DNA of 64,000 bases, taken from Streptomyces sp. TP-A0356. GTDB lineage: Bacteria > Actinomycetota > Actinomycetes > Streptomycetales > Streptomycetaceae. The DNA is taken from positions 1 through 64,000 of the forward strand of contig NZ_BBZJ01000023.1 in assembly GCF_001417775.1 (NCBI RefSeq), in the 5' to 3' direction. How positions within the stretch are numbered: position 1 is the stretch's first letter; each line of letters opens with the position of its first letter. The translations under genes and the position numbers were made by a program. Shown piece after piece: positions 9,390-17,659 of this stretch. The notes under the pieces are model-generated. The model did not search any database and was not told the origin of the DNA. It was given only the letters and a program-made list of their open reading frames with translations.

Positions 9390-10640
9390 TCACTCGTTTG
9401 AGGACTCCGTTGCCAGCGGGATACCGCACAGCGGGCAGCCGTTTGCGTGGTCGTCCTGACAGACGTAGCCGATGGCGCCATCCACGCACCATTCGGCGGC
9501 CTCCTCGGACAGCAGGTCGGGCCCGGCAAGGAGCAGCCGACGAAATTCCGTGGTGTCCGCAATGTCGGCCGGCCGGTTGGTGAACCACTCGTCGAACCAA
9601 GGCTTGTCCCGGTGTATGCGCCAGTGCGCATTCTCCCGGTCGTCGACAGCCGTAAGGAACCGATCGACGATGCGCCCCCAACTCGGTGCTCCGAACCAGC
9701 CGTTGTCGAACGCGCACAAGGATTCGACCAGGGTTCGCAGACCGAACTCCTTCTCGCTAAGGCAGTACCTTCGCCCCCATGAGATCGCGACCTGTGCCAT
9801 CTCCGCGAGTTCTACGCGCGGATCATCCTCGTGTGCCGGGTCGTCAGGGTTGTGGCAGGCCAGCCCGAGCTCGAGCACAGACTGCCCGGTCGGTAGAACC
9901 CGGGACGGGTTGACGATCGCGAGACCGAGACCGATCCAGTCGACATGGTCGAACGACAGCATCGAGCGCACGAGTCGGGTGGTTGCCGCGTTGATCCGCA
10001 TCATTGTGCCGTCGTGCAGCGGACTCTTCCCGGCATGCCAGTTCTCGACGGGTGTGTTGCGCCACACGGCGAGCGTGATGCGGGTGGCAGCGAGCCACAG
10101 CAGGGCGTCGTCGTCGAGGTGCCCGAACCGCTTGGCGCACTCCTGGGCGCCGTAGGTGATCAACTCTTCCGGTTTCGGCCACCTGTGGCTGTCGGGCCCT
10201 TCAGGCCCTTCAGGCGCGTACTCGTAGTCATCGGCGTACTCGTCGAGGATCGCGCTCAACTCGGCTGCGCTGTAAGCCTCGCTGTACTCGGAGCTGTCCG
10301 GCTCCTCGACGGTGTACATGTCGTGGTCCCAGGAGACGTACACGTCGCCCCAGAGCACGACGTCATCGCACTCGCTGGCGTTGTCCGTCACAACCGGCCT
10401 GATGGTGATCGGGGCAGTACGCCCGTCGGTTCGCTCGCCGTCCTTCTCGGCAGCCCATGCAGTGATGACCCCGAGCGGCTTCGGAAGGAGAGGACCGACC
10501 TCGGTGATGCTGAACGGCTCGTCGTCGTCATCGGTGTCGAACCGGCTGTTGACGAACGCGACCGCCTCGGAGGGCGAGCTGACGATGGACTGGGTACCAC
10601 TCTCGTTGTCAACCACTCGCCACAACGCGCTGTTCTTCAC
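9390..10640 (-). CDS. Hypothetical protein, 416 aa, with C-terminal Cys cluster
   Basis: No family is recognised. The GTG start at 10640-10638 has GGAG eight bases upstream, and the frame runs further back without a better start. Visible features are an acidic N-terminal patch (DTDDDDEP), an acidic middle segment rich in E, D and Y (about residues 130-165), a helical core with LWLAATRITLAVWR and MEMAQVAISWGRRYC-like stretches, and a C-terminal C-x7-C-x2-C group that could bind zinc. It stands alone between two inverted repeats (9291-9375 and 10954-10987), so it may be the cargo of a mobile unit. Base use is less GC-biased than its neighbours. Confidence 0.7.
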   Translation of the reverse strand: MKNSALWRVVDNESGTQSIVSSPSEAVAFVNSRFDTDDDDEPFSITEVGPLLPKPLGVITAWAAEKDGERTDGRTAPITIRPVVTDNASECDDVVLWGDVYVSWDHDMYTVEEPDSSEYSEAYSAAELSAILDEYADDYEYAPEGPEGPDSHRWPKPEELITYGAQECAKRFGHLDDDALLWLAATRITLAVWRNTPVENWHAGKSPLHDGTMMRINAATTRLVRSMLSFDHVDWIGLGLAIVNPSRVLPTGQSVLELGLACHNPDDPAHEDDPRVELAEMAQVAISWGRRYCLSEKEFGLRTLVESLCAFDNGWFGAPSWGRIVDRFLTAVDDRENAHWRIHRDKPWFDEWFTNRPADIADTTEFRRLLLAGPDLLSEEAAEWCVDGAIGYVCQDDHANGCPLCGIPLATESSNE

Positions 10641-10937
10641 GATGCTCTCCGATCGCGGTGAGTGCACCCGGGGCGGGTGCGATGCGCCGGGTCGCTCGGC
10701 ACTGACTCCAATTATGGGCTGATCAACCCGTCCGTAGTCCCGCAGGCGCTTGTCAGCGACGACGCTCGGGACGTTCGTGTGCAACGAAGGTGTGTGAGTG
10801 GGTGGAACGGATGGTTGCCGATGCAGGTTCGTGACGCCCCGGGCCGCGTTGCAGCCTGCTGGACAGCCTGAGGAAATGACACCGATCTGAGACAGCCGCC
10901 TGCCGACACAACGTGAGACTCAAGGGAAATATCCAGG

Positions 10938-11312
10938 TCACAGGGTCGGCGCCTGACACTGAAATTGAGAACCTACAGGCCCGCCGCATTCTTCGCCACC
11001 CAAGCCGCTCTTCAACCGCATCATTGTTCGTTGCGTCCCCTGCCAGGTACACGCAGTGGACACCCGTCGCCGGATGGATCCGCTCAACCAGACCGCGCCG
11101 TACAGCACAGCACACGCCCGTCTAATCCAGCGTCTCGCGGGCCGTCGCGGTCCCTCCTGCCGCAGATCATCCCGCCGCAGCTGTTCCTCGCTCCGTAGAG
11201 GGGAGAAGTTGCCGCAACCGACCTCGTCCTTGGCGAATGCCAGGCGCTCCGCCTCTTCCCGCTCGATCAACTGCCGCACAGGATGCCGCACATCACCCAC
11301 TACATTAATCAA
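10938..11312 (-). pseudogene. Possible frameshifted remnant
   Basis: On the minus strand one frame gives HPVRQLIEREEAERLAFA and GCGNFSPLRSEEQLRRDDL (11312-11160), and a different frame then gives GLVERIHPATGVHCVYLAGD and NNDAVEERLGW (11095-10995). Both look protein-like, but a frame change near 11120 and the lack of a start with ribosome site suggest a decayed gene, or two unrelated fragments. No function is recognised. The interval 10641-11377 holds no other supported gene. Confidence 0.3.
10954..10987 (+). repeat. Inverted partner of the 9291-9322 repeat
   Basis: Reads TGACAC, then ATTGAGAACCTACAGG and CCGC. The minus strand of 9291-9322 has the same series, sharing an uninterrupted TGAGAACCTACAGG. 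The two copies face outward on either side of the 416-aa gene, 1.6 kb apart, so they could be the termini of a small mobile unit. Some positions differ and no target duplication was identified. Confidence 0.4.
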
Positions 11313-11377
11313 CTTACGGGTGCTTTCACCTGACGGCAGGTCGCCCCTACCCCACAGCGAGGGCCCAAGGAGTCCAG

Positions 11378-12232
11378 ATGACGCTCTCTTCGCCTGGTGC
11401 ACGGGCCGTGGACTTGCGTGTTGAGCCGGTTGATGACGTTCTCGAACACGTGGAGCGGTCCCTTCAAATGCAGTTGCTCCGTGACACCGTGGTGTGCAAG
11501 CGGCGCTCGGTTGGGGCGCGGACGGACCGTGGAACGTGGGTGAGGGTTGAGCGGCGCAGCTTCGACCGGATCGGAGCACAGGGCTGGAACGGCACCGAGG
11601 CCGCAGCGGTCTTGCATGGAGTGTCTATGCCGAAGTGGTATGCGGGGCTGGCGTGGCGCGAGCGGGACGAGCCGGTGATGTGGCGGGCAGACGAAATGGC
11701 GCTGGTCACCGCCCCGCCCGTTGGGCAAGCCGCCCTGGTGATCGAGGATCCTAAACTGTCGGACGGCTGGTGGGCGGCACTCAATGCTTCGCTGGACGCA
11801 CTCGCCGCGCAGCGCACGCACCGCATCGCCACTCCGGACACCGAGACGGCCACCCAGGAACTGGTGACTGGGACGATCCGAGCAGTCTTCCCCGAAGTAG
11901 ACGCCACCGTGGATGAGTGGACGCCGGCACATGCGGATCTGACGTGGGCGAACGTGACCGGGCCCGAGTTCTGCATCCTCGATTGGGAGGATTGGGGGAT
12001 GGCGCCGCGCGGACTGGACGCGGCCACCCTCTGGGGGAACTCCCTTGCCGTCCCCGCCCTGGCCCAACAAGTGTGGGCGGAGCATCGGCCAGACCTGGAG
12101 AGCAGGTCTGGCCGGCTGATGGCCCTGTTCTTCTGTGCGAAGGTCGTAGGTCCTTACGCCCATCCCCAGGATCCCCGCTTGGAGCCTGCCCGGAAGGAGG
12201 CGGCGCGGCTCATCGCCGAGCTTCACTCCTGA
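11378..12232 (+). CDS. APH-fold kinase-like protein (paralogue of 16784-17638)
   Basis: A 284-aa protein with HADLTWANV (catalytic Asp and Asn, about residues 186-194) and LDWEDWGMAPRGLD (metal-binding Asp), which places it in the APH/phosphotransferase superfamily. Position-by-position features such as DWE-x-WG, then NSL-x-VP about 20 residues on, are shared with the kinase ending the JmjC operon at 17638, so the two form one subfamily. ATG 11378 lies after AAGGAG. It converges with a truncated aldo/keto reductase, with the two stops overlapping by 10 bp. Confidence 0.75.
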   Translation: MTLSSPGARAVDLRVEPVDDVLEHVERSLQMQLLRDTVVCKRRSVGARTDRGTWVRVERRSFDRIGAQGWNGTEAAAVLHGVSMPKWYAGLAWRERDEPVMWRADEMALVTAPPVGQAALVIEDPKLSDGWWAALNASLDALAAQRTHRIATPDTETATQELVTGTIRAVFPEVDATVDEWTPAHADLTWANVTGPEFCILDWEDWGMAPRGLDAATLWGNSLAVPALAQQVWAEHRPDLESRSGRLMALFFCAKVVGPYAHPQDPRLEPARKEAARLIAELHS

Positions 12233-12410
12233 CGGCGATTGCGCAGGAGGCTGCGGTAGTGGCGGACGGCCTCCTCGTCCGCCGCGAAGCTCTGGGCGTT
12301 GGTCAGCTCTCGCAGGTGGTCGGGGTTGTGGGTGCCGACCGCTACCGCGTTCACGGGCGGGAGGTGGTAGGCGGCCCTGAAGGCAGCCTGCACCGGGGTG
12401 GCCTGCTGCC
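12223..12410 (-). pseudogene. C-terminal remnant of an aldo/keto reductase
   Basis: The last ~60 codons read LPPVNAVAVGTHNPDHLREL and EAVRHYRSLLRNRRQ, the terminal helix region of one branch of aldo/keto reductases. The barrel and catalytic residues are missing, and upstream of about 12410 the frame no longer reads as this family. It was cut at its 5' end, near the point where the DUF6879 operon promoter region begins. Confidence 0.6.
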
Positions 12411-12502
12411 GGGAGCAGGTAGGACGGGGTCCCTCAGTCAGCCCCCGCACCCTGCCGCTCCCCTCGCTCCCCTTGGGCTGCGCCCCTCCGGCCGCACGGG
12501 TT

Positions 12503-12536
12503 TATGCGAGGACACGCATAGTCGTGTTCGTGCATA
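12503..12536. promoter_or_regulatory. Imperfect 34-bp palindrome, candidate operator/promoter
   Basis: The stretch starts TATGC and ends GCATA, with ACACG and CGTGT in symmetric positions around a central TAGT. It lies about 70 bp before ATG 12608. A CATAGACG at 12533-12540 could serve as -10. It is a plausible binding site for the XRE regulator encoded by the third gene of the operon, which would make the operon autoregulated. That link is inference. Confidence 0.4.
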
Positions 12537-12607
12537 GACGCTGCGCCCGGCCCCCTCTAACGTCATGGGCAGGCGGCCCAATCGGGGCCAGAGCAAGGGG
12601 GTTTGGC

Positions 12608-12817
12608 ATGTCCGAGCGTTCGGCACTCACCCGGCTCACGGGCAATGGCAACGGCGAGTGCGGAGAGAAGGACTGCCCGAACGTGTACCGCACGGCCGCG
12701 GGGTCGTTCGTGGTGCAGGGTGACGTGTCCGACGCCTTCACCCCGCCCGCCGGGGAAGGGCTTGTGGAAATCCCGGAGGCGGTTCTCAGGGAGGCGTTCC
12801 GTGCACTTGGATGGTGA
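12608..12817 (+). CDS. Small protein partner of DUF6879, 69 aa
   Basis: Begins at ATG 12608 after CAAGGGGGTT. It contains GECGEKDCPNVYRT then GSFVVQGDVSD (about residues 16-42) and ends in a helix, the pattern of small Streptomyces proteins encoded just before DUF6879 and XRE genes. The two cysteines (C-x4-C) could bind metal. The stop lies 17 bp inside the next gene, so translation is coupled. Function is unknown, and the genomic pairing suggests a regulatory or signalling complex. Confidence 0.75.
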   Translation: MSERSALTRLTGNGNGECGEKDCPNVYRTAAGSFVVQGDVSDAFTPPAGEGLVEIPEAVLREAFRALGW

Positions 12818-13316
12818 CGCCTGGAACGACTGCTTCGATTCCATGGAGCGTGAGGCGTGGAGGCTGGAGACGCTGCCCGTCTACACCATGCCCCAGGAAG
12901 CGGAGAAGCTGAAGCGATTCCTCGCCGGGGAGAAGTCGCCGGACGATTACACATCGGCCTGGATGGATGAGGTCCGGCAGTGGGCCTCGGAAGGAAAGAG
13001 AGTCGGCAGGGTGCACGTCGTGACCCGCCCGCTCTCGGACTACCTTCGGTTCGAATTCGAGTACTACTACCGGCACCACGTGAAGGCGGGCGAGGATATC
13101 CGTATCCTCGACCTCACCGACCGGGAGAACCCGGGACTTCCAGATCAGGACTTCTGGATGTTCGACGAGTCCAAGGTGGTCCTGATGAACTACCGGGCGG
13201 ACGGGACACAGATAAACCGGGAGCTGTACGAGGGCGACCCGGAGCCCTACCGGCAGTGGAAGCGGATTGCCATTGCCAAATCCGTGCCGTTCCTGGAGTA
13301 CGTGAGCAGCGGGTGA
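12801..13316 (+). CDS. DUF6879 family protein
   Basis: A 171-aa protein starting at GTG 12801 (GGGAGG seven bases upstream) inside the end of the previous gene. It has the family pattern of an N-terminal acidic segment with EAWRLETLPVYTMPQE, a central DYLRFEFEYYYRHHVKAGED, and a C-terminal DFWMFDESKVVLMNY and LYEGDPEPYRQWKR. The fold relates it to PIN/phospholipase-like helical proteins of unknown activity. It is nearly always next to a DUF5753 XRE regulator, as here, where its stop overlaps the next start (GTGA). Confidence 0.85.
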   Translation: MHLDGDAWNDCFDSMEREAWRLETLPVYTMPQEAEKLKRFLAGEKSPDDYTSAWMDEVRQWASEGKRVGRVHVVTRPLSDYLRFEFEYYYRHHVKAGEDIRILDLTDRENPGLPDQDFWMFDESKVVLMNYRADGTQINRELYEGDPEPYRQWKRIAIAKSVPFLEYVSSG

Positions 13317-14146
13317 CGTTCGATCCTGAGCAGCTGGGGCAGCCGAAACAGGAACTGGCGGCCCTGCTGAAAGAACTACGCAAGCGAGCCGGCCTCACTG
13401 GGGACCGGCTCGCTCGGCGTTGCAACATGTCCCAATCGAAGATCAGTCGGATCGAGAATGGGAAAGTTCAGCCGAGTCTGCTGGATCTGGAAAGGATCCT
13501 CCGGGCCGTGGTGGCTCCGCCCGAGGTCATCGAGGAGGTCGTTGCCCTCGCGAGGCTGGCCAACACCGAATGGCAAGACCTGCGCTCGCTCCGGCGTAGG
13601 GGCCTGGAGAAGAAGCAGACTGAACTTGCCGCCCTTGAATCCTCGTCCACGGAGTTCCGCTTCTTCCTGCTCTCGATGATTACAGGACTGCTGTCCACCC
13701 CTGAGTACATCCGCGCCAGCCTTGCCTATTCTCCGGCCGATGTCACTAAGACGATCGCGAGGAAGCTGGAGCGGCAGGAGGTTCTTTACGACACGAAGAA
13801 GCGGTTCACTTTCATTCTCGCCGAGCAGGCTGTGAGGTGGCCACTCCTGCCCCCGGCTGCGATGGCGATGCAGATTGACCGGCTGGCCTCACTGACCCAC
13901 CTTGCGAACGTGAAGCTCGGCGTCATCCCCATCGCGGGATACAAGCCCATGGCTCCGATGGACACCTTCACCATCTATGACGACACCCTGGCCACCGTGG
14001 AGAACACCACCGGTGTCGTGATCCTGAGAGATCCACGTGACATCGAAATGCACTTGGAACTGTTCTCCACGCTTGAGGGTTATGCGCTGTTCGGGGACGA
14101 AGCGCGAGCCTTGTTGGCGGAGTGGTCCGCCGCCTGCCGTTCATGA
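13313..14146 (+). CDS. XRE-family regulator with DUF5753
   Basis: A 277-aa protein from GTG 13313 (4-bp GTGA overlap). The helix-turn-helix lies at about residues 17-45 (LTGDRLARRCNMSQSKISRIENG), followed by the DUF5753 ligand- or partner-binding domain (about 95-275), recognisable from LLSTPEYIRASL, EQAVRWPLLPP and HLANVKLGVIP. It most likely binds the palindrome at 12503-12536 and may control the peptide operon starting at 14559, which lies 412 bp downstream on the same strand. That control is inference. Confidence 0.88.
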   Translation: MTFDPEQLGQPKQELAALLKELRKRAGLTGDRLARRCNMSQSKISRIENGKVQPSLLDLERILRAVVAPPEVIEEVVALARLANTEWQDLRSLRRRGLEKKQTELAALESSSTEFRFFLLSMITGLLSTPEYIRASLAYSPADVTKTIARKLERQEVLYDTKKRFTFILAEQAVRWPLLPPAAMAMQIDRLASLTHLANVKLGVIPIAGYKPMAPMDTFTIYDDTLATVENTTGVVILRDPRDIEMHLELFSTLEGYALFGDEARALLAEWSAACRS

Positions 14147-14558
14147 TCTTTAGTCCATGACGGGAAAGAACTACACAGCCGTCGCTTTGTAGGCCAATGA
14201 TTTCCCCCATGGCAGCGACCGGGCGAAACGAAAAGTGGGTCCGCTACGGCGTGGGGTGGCGGCTGGGGTACCGGCGGAGGTTCGGCCCTGACGCTGGTGT
14301 GCGCTCATGACGACCGGGTGCATGACTCTCCGGGTGTCATACGACGGGGGCCGGATGTACGACTCGGTGCGCATGGTGCGGGTGAACCACCGCAACGCAG
14401 TGATCTCGGGTTCGCCGACCAAGTCCCCGCCGTGCGGGTGCCCGCGGTGCACGGGGCGCCCGTCGTCGCCAAGGTCGGCGTCCGCCGCGCTCGTCGCTGT
14501 CCCTTTGCTTCCTGCCGGAATCCCGGTGGGAGTCCCCGAGAAGAGAGAGGTAAGTCCG
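14147..14558 (+). other. Leader region of the peptide operon, with an upstream open frame
   Basis: No separate gene is firmly supported. An open frame in phase with the 45-aa peptide can begin at ATG 14307 and encodes a Cys-rich segment (PPCGCPRCTG near residues 41-50) with G/C-rich third positions. It may be an N-terminal extension of the peptide or a distinct small protein, or just an untranslated leader. The strong ribosome site before ATG 14559 favours the short peptide. Confidence 0.4.
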
Positions 14559-14696
14559 ATGGTGGAAGAGAACACCACGTCGGCCGCCCCCGAGGGGGGT
14601 GGACTGCTCGTCGCGAAGCGGAAGATCGTGGCCGCGCGCACGCGTGCCGAGCAGGAGTCGGACGTCAGCAGTGGCCGTTCCGACGGCAACGACTGA
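14559..14696 (+). CDS. 45-aa candidate precursor peptide of the JmjC operon
   Basis: From ATG 14559, with AGAGAGG at good distance. The peptide has an acidic N-terminus (MVEENTTSAAPEGGG), a hydrophobic/basic middle (LLVAKRKIVAARTR) and a Ser/Asp/Gly-rich tail (SDVSSGRSDGND). There is no cysteine. It is the first gene of an operon with an oxygenase, a reductase and a kinase, a gene order typical of ribosomally made, modified peptides, so I propose it as the substrate. The basic centre or the Ser/Asp tail could be the modified part. An unmodified regulatory peptide is possible. Confidence 0.6.
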   Translation: MVEENTTSAAPEGGGLLVAKRKIVAARTRAEQESDVSSGRSDGND

Positions 14697-14710
14697 CGGG
14701 AGCGCCCACG

Positions 14711-15898
14711 TTGCGTGATGCAGCCTCGTGGGCGGGGCGTCTGGGCGGGGACAGGTTCCTCGCCCAGACGTACCACCGCTCGTACGCGCACTTCCCCGGG
14801 GTCGCCGACGTGGCGGGTCTGTTCTCCTGGGACGACCTGAACCGGATCATTGCCGCGCAGCGGCTGGAGCCGCCCCGGCTGCGCCTGTCGGCTGACGGCG
14901 AGATGGTGCCGCTGCACCGCTACGCGATCCCGACAACGAACCGCCGCGCGGTCACCTGGTCCCGTATCCAGCCGTCCGACTTCCACGCCCAGCTCAGGGA
15001 CGGGGCGTCGCTGGTCCTCGACGCGGTGGAGAAGATCCACCCCGCCGTGGGGGCGGCTGCGGAGGGGCTGGAACGCTTCCTCGGGACTTCCGTGCAGGCC
15101 AACGTGTACGCCTCGTGGACCGAGCGGGAGGGCTTCGGCCGGCATTGGGACGACCACGATGTCGTCGTGGTGCAACTGCATGGCTCGAAGCGGTGGCGCC
15201 TGTGGGGGATGACCCGTGAGGCGCCCACCTTCCGGGACGTGGAGTCGCCGGAGGAGCCGGAGGGCGACCCGGTGGCGGACCTCGTTCTGTCCCCGGGTGA
15301 CGTGCTCTACCTGCCGCGCGGGTGGTGGCACTCGGTCACCGCCGATCAGGGGACGGAATCCCTTCACCTCACGTTCGGCATGGTCCCGCACACCGGCGCT
15401 GACCTGATGCTGTGGGTCGTCGATCAGCTCCGGGCGTCCCTCGCGCTGCGCCGGGACATCCCGCGCTTCGGCTCGCTGGCGGAACAGTCGGACTTCATCG
15501 ACGCCGTACGACGTGAGGTGGCCGACATGATGGCGGACCCCCGCCTCGTGGAGCGGTGGGCGGAGTCGATCGACACGACAGACCTGGGCCACGCGATTCC
15601 GTCCCTGCCCTACGTGGACGGACTCCCCGCACGGAGAGAGATCACGGTCAAGCTCACCGCTCCGAGAGGTCGCCTGACGGCCAACCGCGAACAGGGCACG
15701 GTCACCTTCTCCGCGGCGGGTACCGCGTGGGACTTCGCTGAGTCCGCGGCGCCCGCGCTGGGCACGCTGCTGACCAACCAGCCGACCACGCTGGGGGAGG
15801 TGGCCGACTCCGCCGGGCTTGAGGTCAAGGAGGTGGCCGAACTGGTCTCCGTCCTCATCGACGGCCACGCCGTCGCAGTCGTGGGGACGGCGCTGTGA
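14711..15898 (+). CDS. JmjC/cupin-4 type Fe(II)/2-oxoglutarate oxygenase
   Basis: A 395-aa protein from TTG 14711 (GGGAG eight bases upstream), 14 bp after the peptide gene. It matches the ribosomal-oxygenase (YcfD/ROXA) family: a HWDDHDVVVVQLHG block (H-x-D iron ligands, about residues 143-156), KRWRLWG, and GDVLYLPRGWWHSV (third His, about 197-210). A C-terminal winged-helix-like domain (about 330-395) follows, as in YcfD. Known members hydroxylate Arg or His side chains in ribosomal proteins. Here the substrate is more likely the adjacent peptide, by context. Confidence 0.85.
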   Translation: MRDAASWAGRLGGDRFLAQTYHRSYAHFPGVADVAGLFSWDDLNRIIAAQRLEPPRLRLSADGEMVPLHRYAIPTTNRRAVTWSRIQPSDFHAQLRDGASLVLDAVEKIHPAVGAAAEGLERFLGTSVQANVYASWTEREGFGRHWDDHDVVVVQLHGSKRWRLWGMTREAPTFRDVESPEEPEGDPVADLVLSPGDVLYLPRGWWHSVTADQGTESLHLTFGMVPHTGADLMLWVVDQLRASLALRRDIPRFGSLAEQSDFIDAVRREVADMMADPRLVERWAESIDTTDLGHAIPSLPYVDGLPARREITVKLTAPRGRLTANREQGTVTFSAAGTAWDFAESAAPALGTLLTNQPTTLGEVADSAGLEVKEVAELVSVLIDGHAVAVVGTAL

Positions 15899-16803
15899 CC
15901 GCCGCGCTCTGCCTGGGGACATACCGCGTGCGTGCCGTCAGTCAGGCGGCACGCGCTGCCCTGGCCGCAGGCAGCCCCTGGGTGGACACGGCACCCAACT
16001 ATGGTCGTGGTCAGGCGCATGAGGAGCTGCGCCCGATGCTCGGGGGGGGATACCCGACCGTGCGGGTAGCCACGAAGACGGGGTTCTTCACGGAGGAGCA
16101 AGGCCGCAGCGCGCTGGCTGAGGGCGTGCTCACCCGGGAAGAGGCGGCCGGTAGGCACAGCCTTGAGCGAGGCTTCGTCCGCTGGCAGACGGAGCGATCC
16201 TTGGCCGCGCTCGGGCGCGTGGACCTGGTGTTCGTGCACAACCCCGAGCACCACGGGCACGGCCTTGACCGCGCCGCTCTGCACGGCCGTGTGCGGGAAG
16301 CCTTCACGGCGCTGGAGGAGTTCGCCCATGCGGGCAGGATCGGTGGGTACGGCGTCGCCACTTGGTCGGGCCTAACCTCCGGAGCGTTCAGTGTCGCCGA
16401 GTTGCTCGCGCTCGCACGCCAGGCGGCTGGTTCCGCCGAGCATCACTTCACGGGCATGCAGATGCCCGTCAGCCTGATCATGGATGCCCCGATCACACAG
16501 GCCCTGAACGGCGGCGGACCACTGGTACAGGCGAAGGACGCCGGGCTGATCACGTTCGGCTCCGCGCCCCTGCACGGGGGTGAACTCCTCGACGCCATGA
16601 CACTCGAACTGGTGAACCTCATCCGCCCCGGCCTGTCGGCCGCAGCCGCTGCCCTGCTGGCCGCTGGCTCGTGCCCCGGCCTTGATGTCGTCCTCACCTC
16701 CGCGAGCACCCGCGAGCACTGGGACGATGTGGCCAAGGCTCTGGCTGCGCCGCTGACGGCCCAGGAACTCAGGAGGGTGACGGATGAACTCGCCGGTGAA
16801 TGA
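15895..16803 (+). CDS. Aldo/keto reductase
   Basis: A 302-aa (beta/alpha)8 NAD(P)H oxidoreductase. The catalytic tetrad is visible as DTAPNY (Asp and Tyr, about residues 35-40), ATKTGFF (Lys) and VFVHNP (His). GTG 15895 overlaps the oxygenase stop by 4 bp, and the end overlaps the kinase start by 20 bp, so translation is coupled. In this setting it could reduce a carbonyl made on the peptide, perhaps after the oxygenase step. The substrate is not known. Confidence 0.85.
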   Translation: MTAALCLGTYRVRAVSQAARAALAAGSPWVDTAPNYGRGQAHEELRPMLGGGYPTVRVATKTGFFTEEQGRSALAEGVLTREEAAGRHSLERGFVRWQTERSLAALGRVDLVFVHNPEHHGHGLDRAALHGRVREAFTALEEFAHAGRIGGYGVATWSGLTSGAFSVAELLALARQAAGSAEHHFTGMQMPVSLIMDAPITQALNGGGPLVQAKDAGLITFGSAPLHGGELLDAMTLELVNLIRPGLSAAAAALLAAGSCPGLDVVLTSASTREHWDDVAKALAAPLTAQELRRVTDELAGE

Positions 16804-17638
16804 GGAGGTGCGAGCCCTGATGGAGGCAGCCCACGACCGGGCGGCCAAGGCACTGGGCCTCAGCTGCACGGGGCCGCTGGCGTGGGGCTTCCTCGGTGTC
16901 ACCCTCGGACGCCGAGCGGAGGACCGGTGGCTACGGGTGAGCCGGACGGCGAAAAGGAACGCGGGCAGAAAGCAGGGGGAGGGCATCGTCGGGGCTTCCC
17001 AGCTCCTACCCGAAGGCATCCCGCGCCCCCGCCTGCACGGGGTGCACGACTGGACTGACGGCGAGTGGGCCTTCGAGGCCGAAGTCCTGGACTACCTCAC
17101 GCAACCTGTGGTGTCCCCGGACAGAGCCGACATCGACCACGATCCGGCGCTGCCTGACGAATGGTGGGCGGACCTTCGCCAAGCCCTTGTCCTGCTCGCT
17201 GAAGCGGAGGGTGTGAAGACGACCGTCCGGGACGGATGGATCGAACGAGCCTTCCCCCAGTTCCTCGGCATCCCGGCCCCCGCCAACGTGGAGCGGGTGA
17301 CCGGTCACGGTGACCTGCACTGGGGCAACCTCACCGCCGAGCCCCTGTGCCTGCTGGACTGGGAGCGGTGGGGCCTGGTGCCCTTCGGCTATGACGCGGG
17401 GCTTCTCCACGCCAACAGCCTGCTTGTGCCCGACGTAGCCGCCCGCATCCGCAAAGAGTTCGCGGCCATCCTCGACACCCCCGCCGGTCGAATCGGGGAA
17501 CTCGCGGCCCTGGCCGAGATGCTGCAAGCCGTGGCCCGTGGCTGGTACCCCGACCTTGCGCCCCACCTTCTCGCCCGAGCGGAGGCACTCACGGGAGTGC
17601 GCCCGCCCGTTCCGGTGCACTCCGAGGTGAGCGCCTGA
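16784..17638 (+). CDS. APH-fold phosphotransferase of the peptide operon
   Basis: A 284-aa protein with GHGDLHWGNL (catalytic Asp and Asn, about residues 171-180) and LLDWERWGLVPFGYD (metal-binding Asp). It begins at ATG 16784 inside the reductase gene. Members of this fold phosphorylate hydroxyl groups, so in the operon it could act on a hydroxyl created by the oxygenase, or on a free metabolite. Closest relative in the window: the kinase at 11378-12232, which shares the DWE-x-WG and NSL-x-VP motifs. No gene follows on this strand for the next 240 bp except a fragment. Confidence 0.8.
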   Translation: MNSPVNEEVRALMEAAHDRAAKALGLSCTGPLAWGFLGVTLGRRAEDRWLRVSRTAKRNAGRKQGEGIVGASQLLPEGIPRPRLHGVHDWTDGEWAFEAEVLDYLTQPVVSPDRADIDHDPALPDEWWADLRQALVLLAEAEGVKTTVRDGWIERAFPQFLGIPAPANVERVTGHGDLHWGNLTAEPLCLLDWERWGLVPFGYDAGLLHANSLLVPDVAARIRKEFAAILDTPAGRIGELAALAEMLQAVARGWYPDLAPHLLARAEALTGVRPPVPVHSEVSA

Positions 17639-17659
17639 CTGCGCCCCTGCGCGCCTCTC

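Noticed and set aside
14171..15922. A 583-codon open frame opposite the JmjC oxygenase gene
   Set aside because: Its product is low-complexity Arg/Gly/Pro-rich without any family pattern, while the plus strand encodes a convincing oxygenase.
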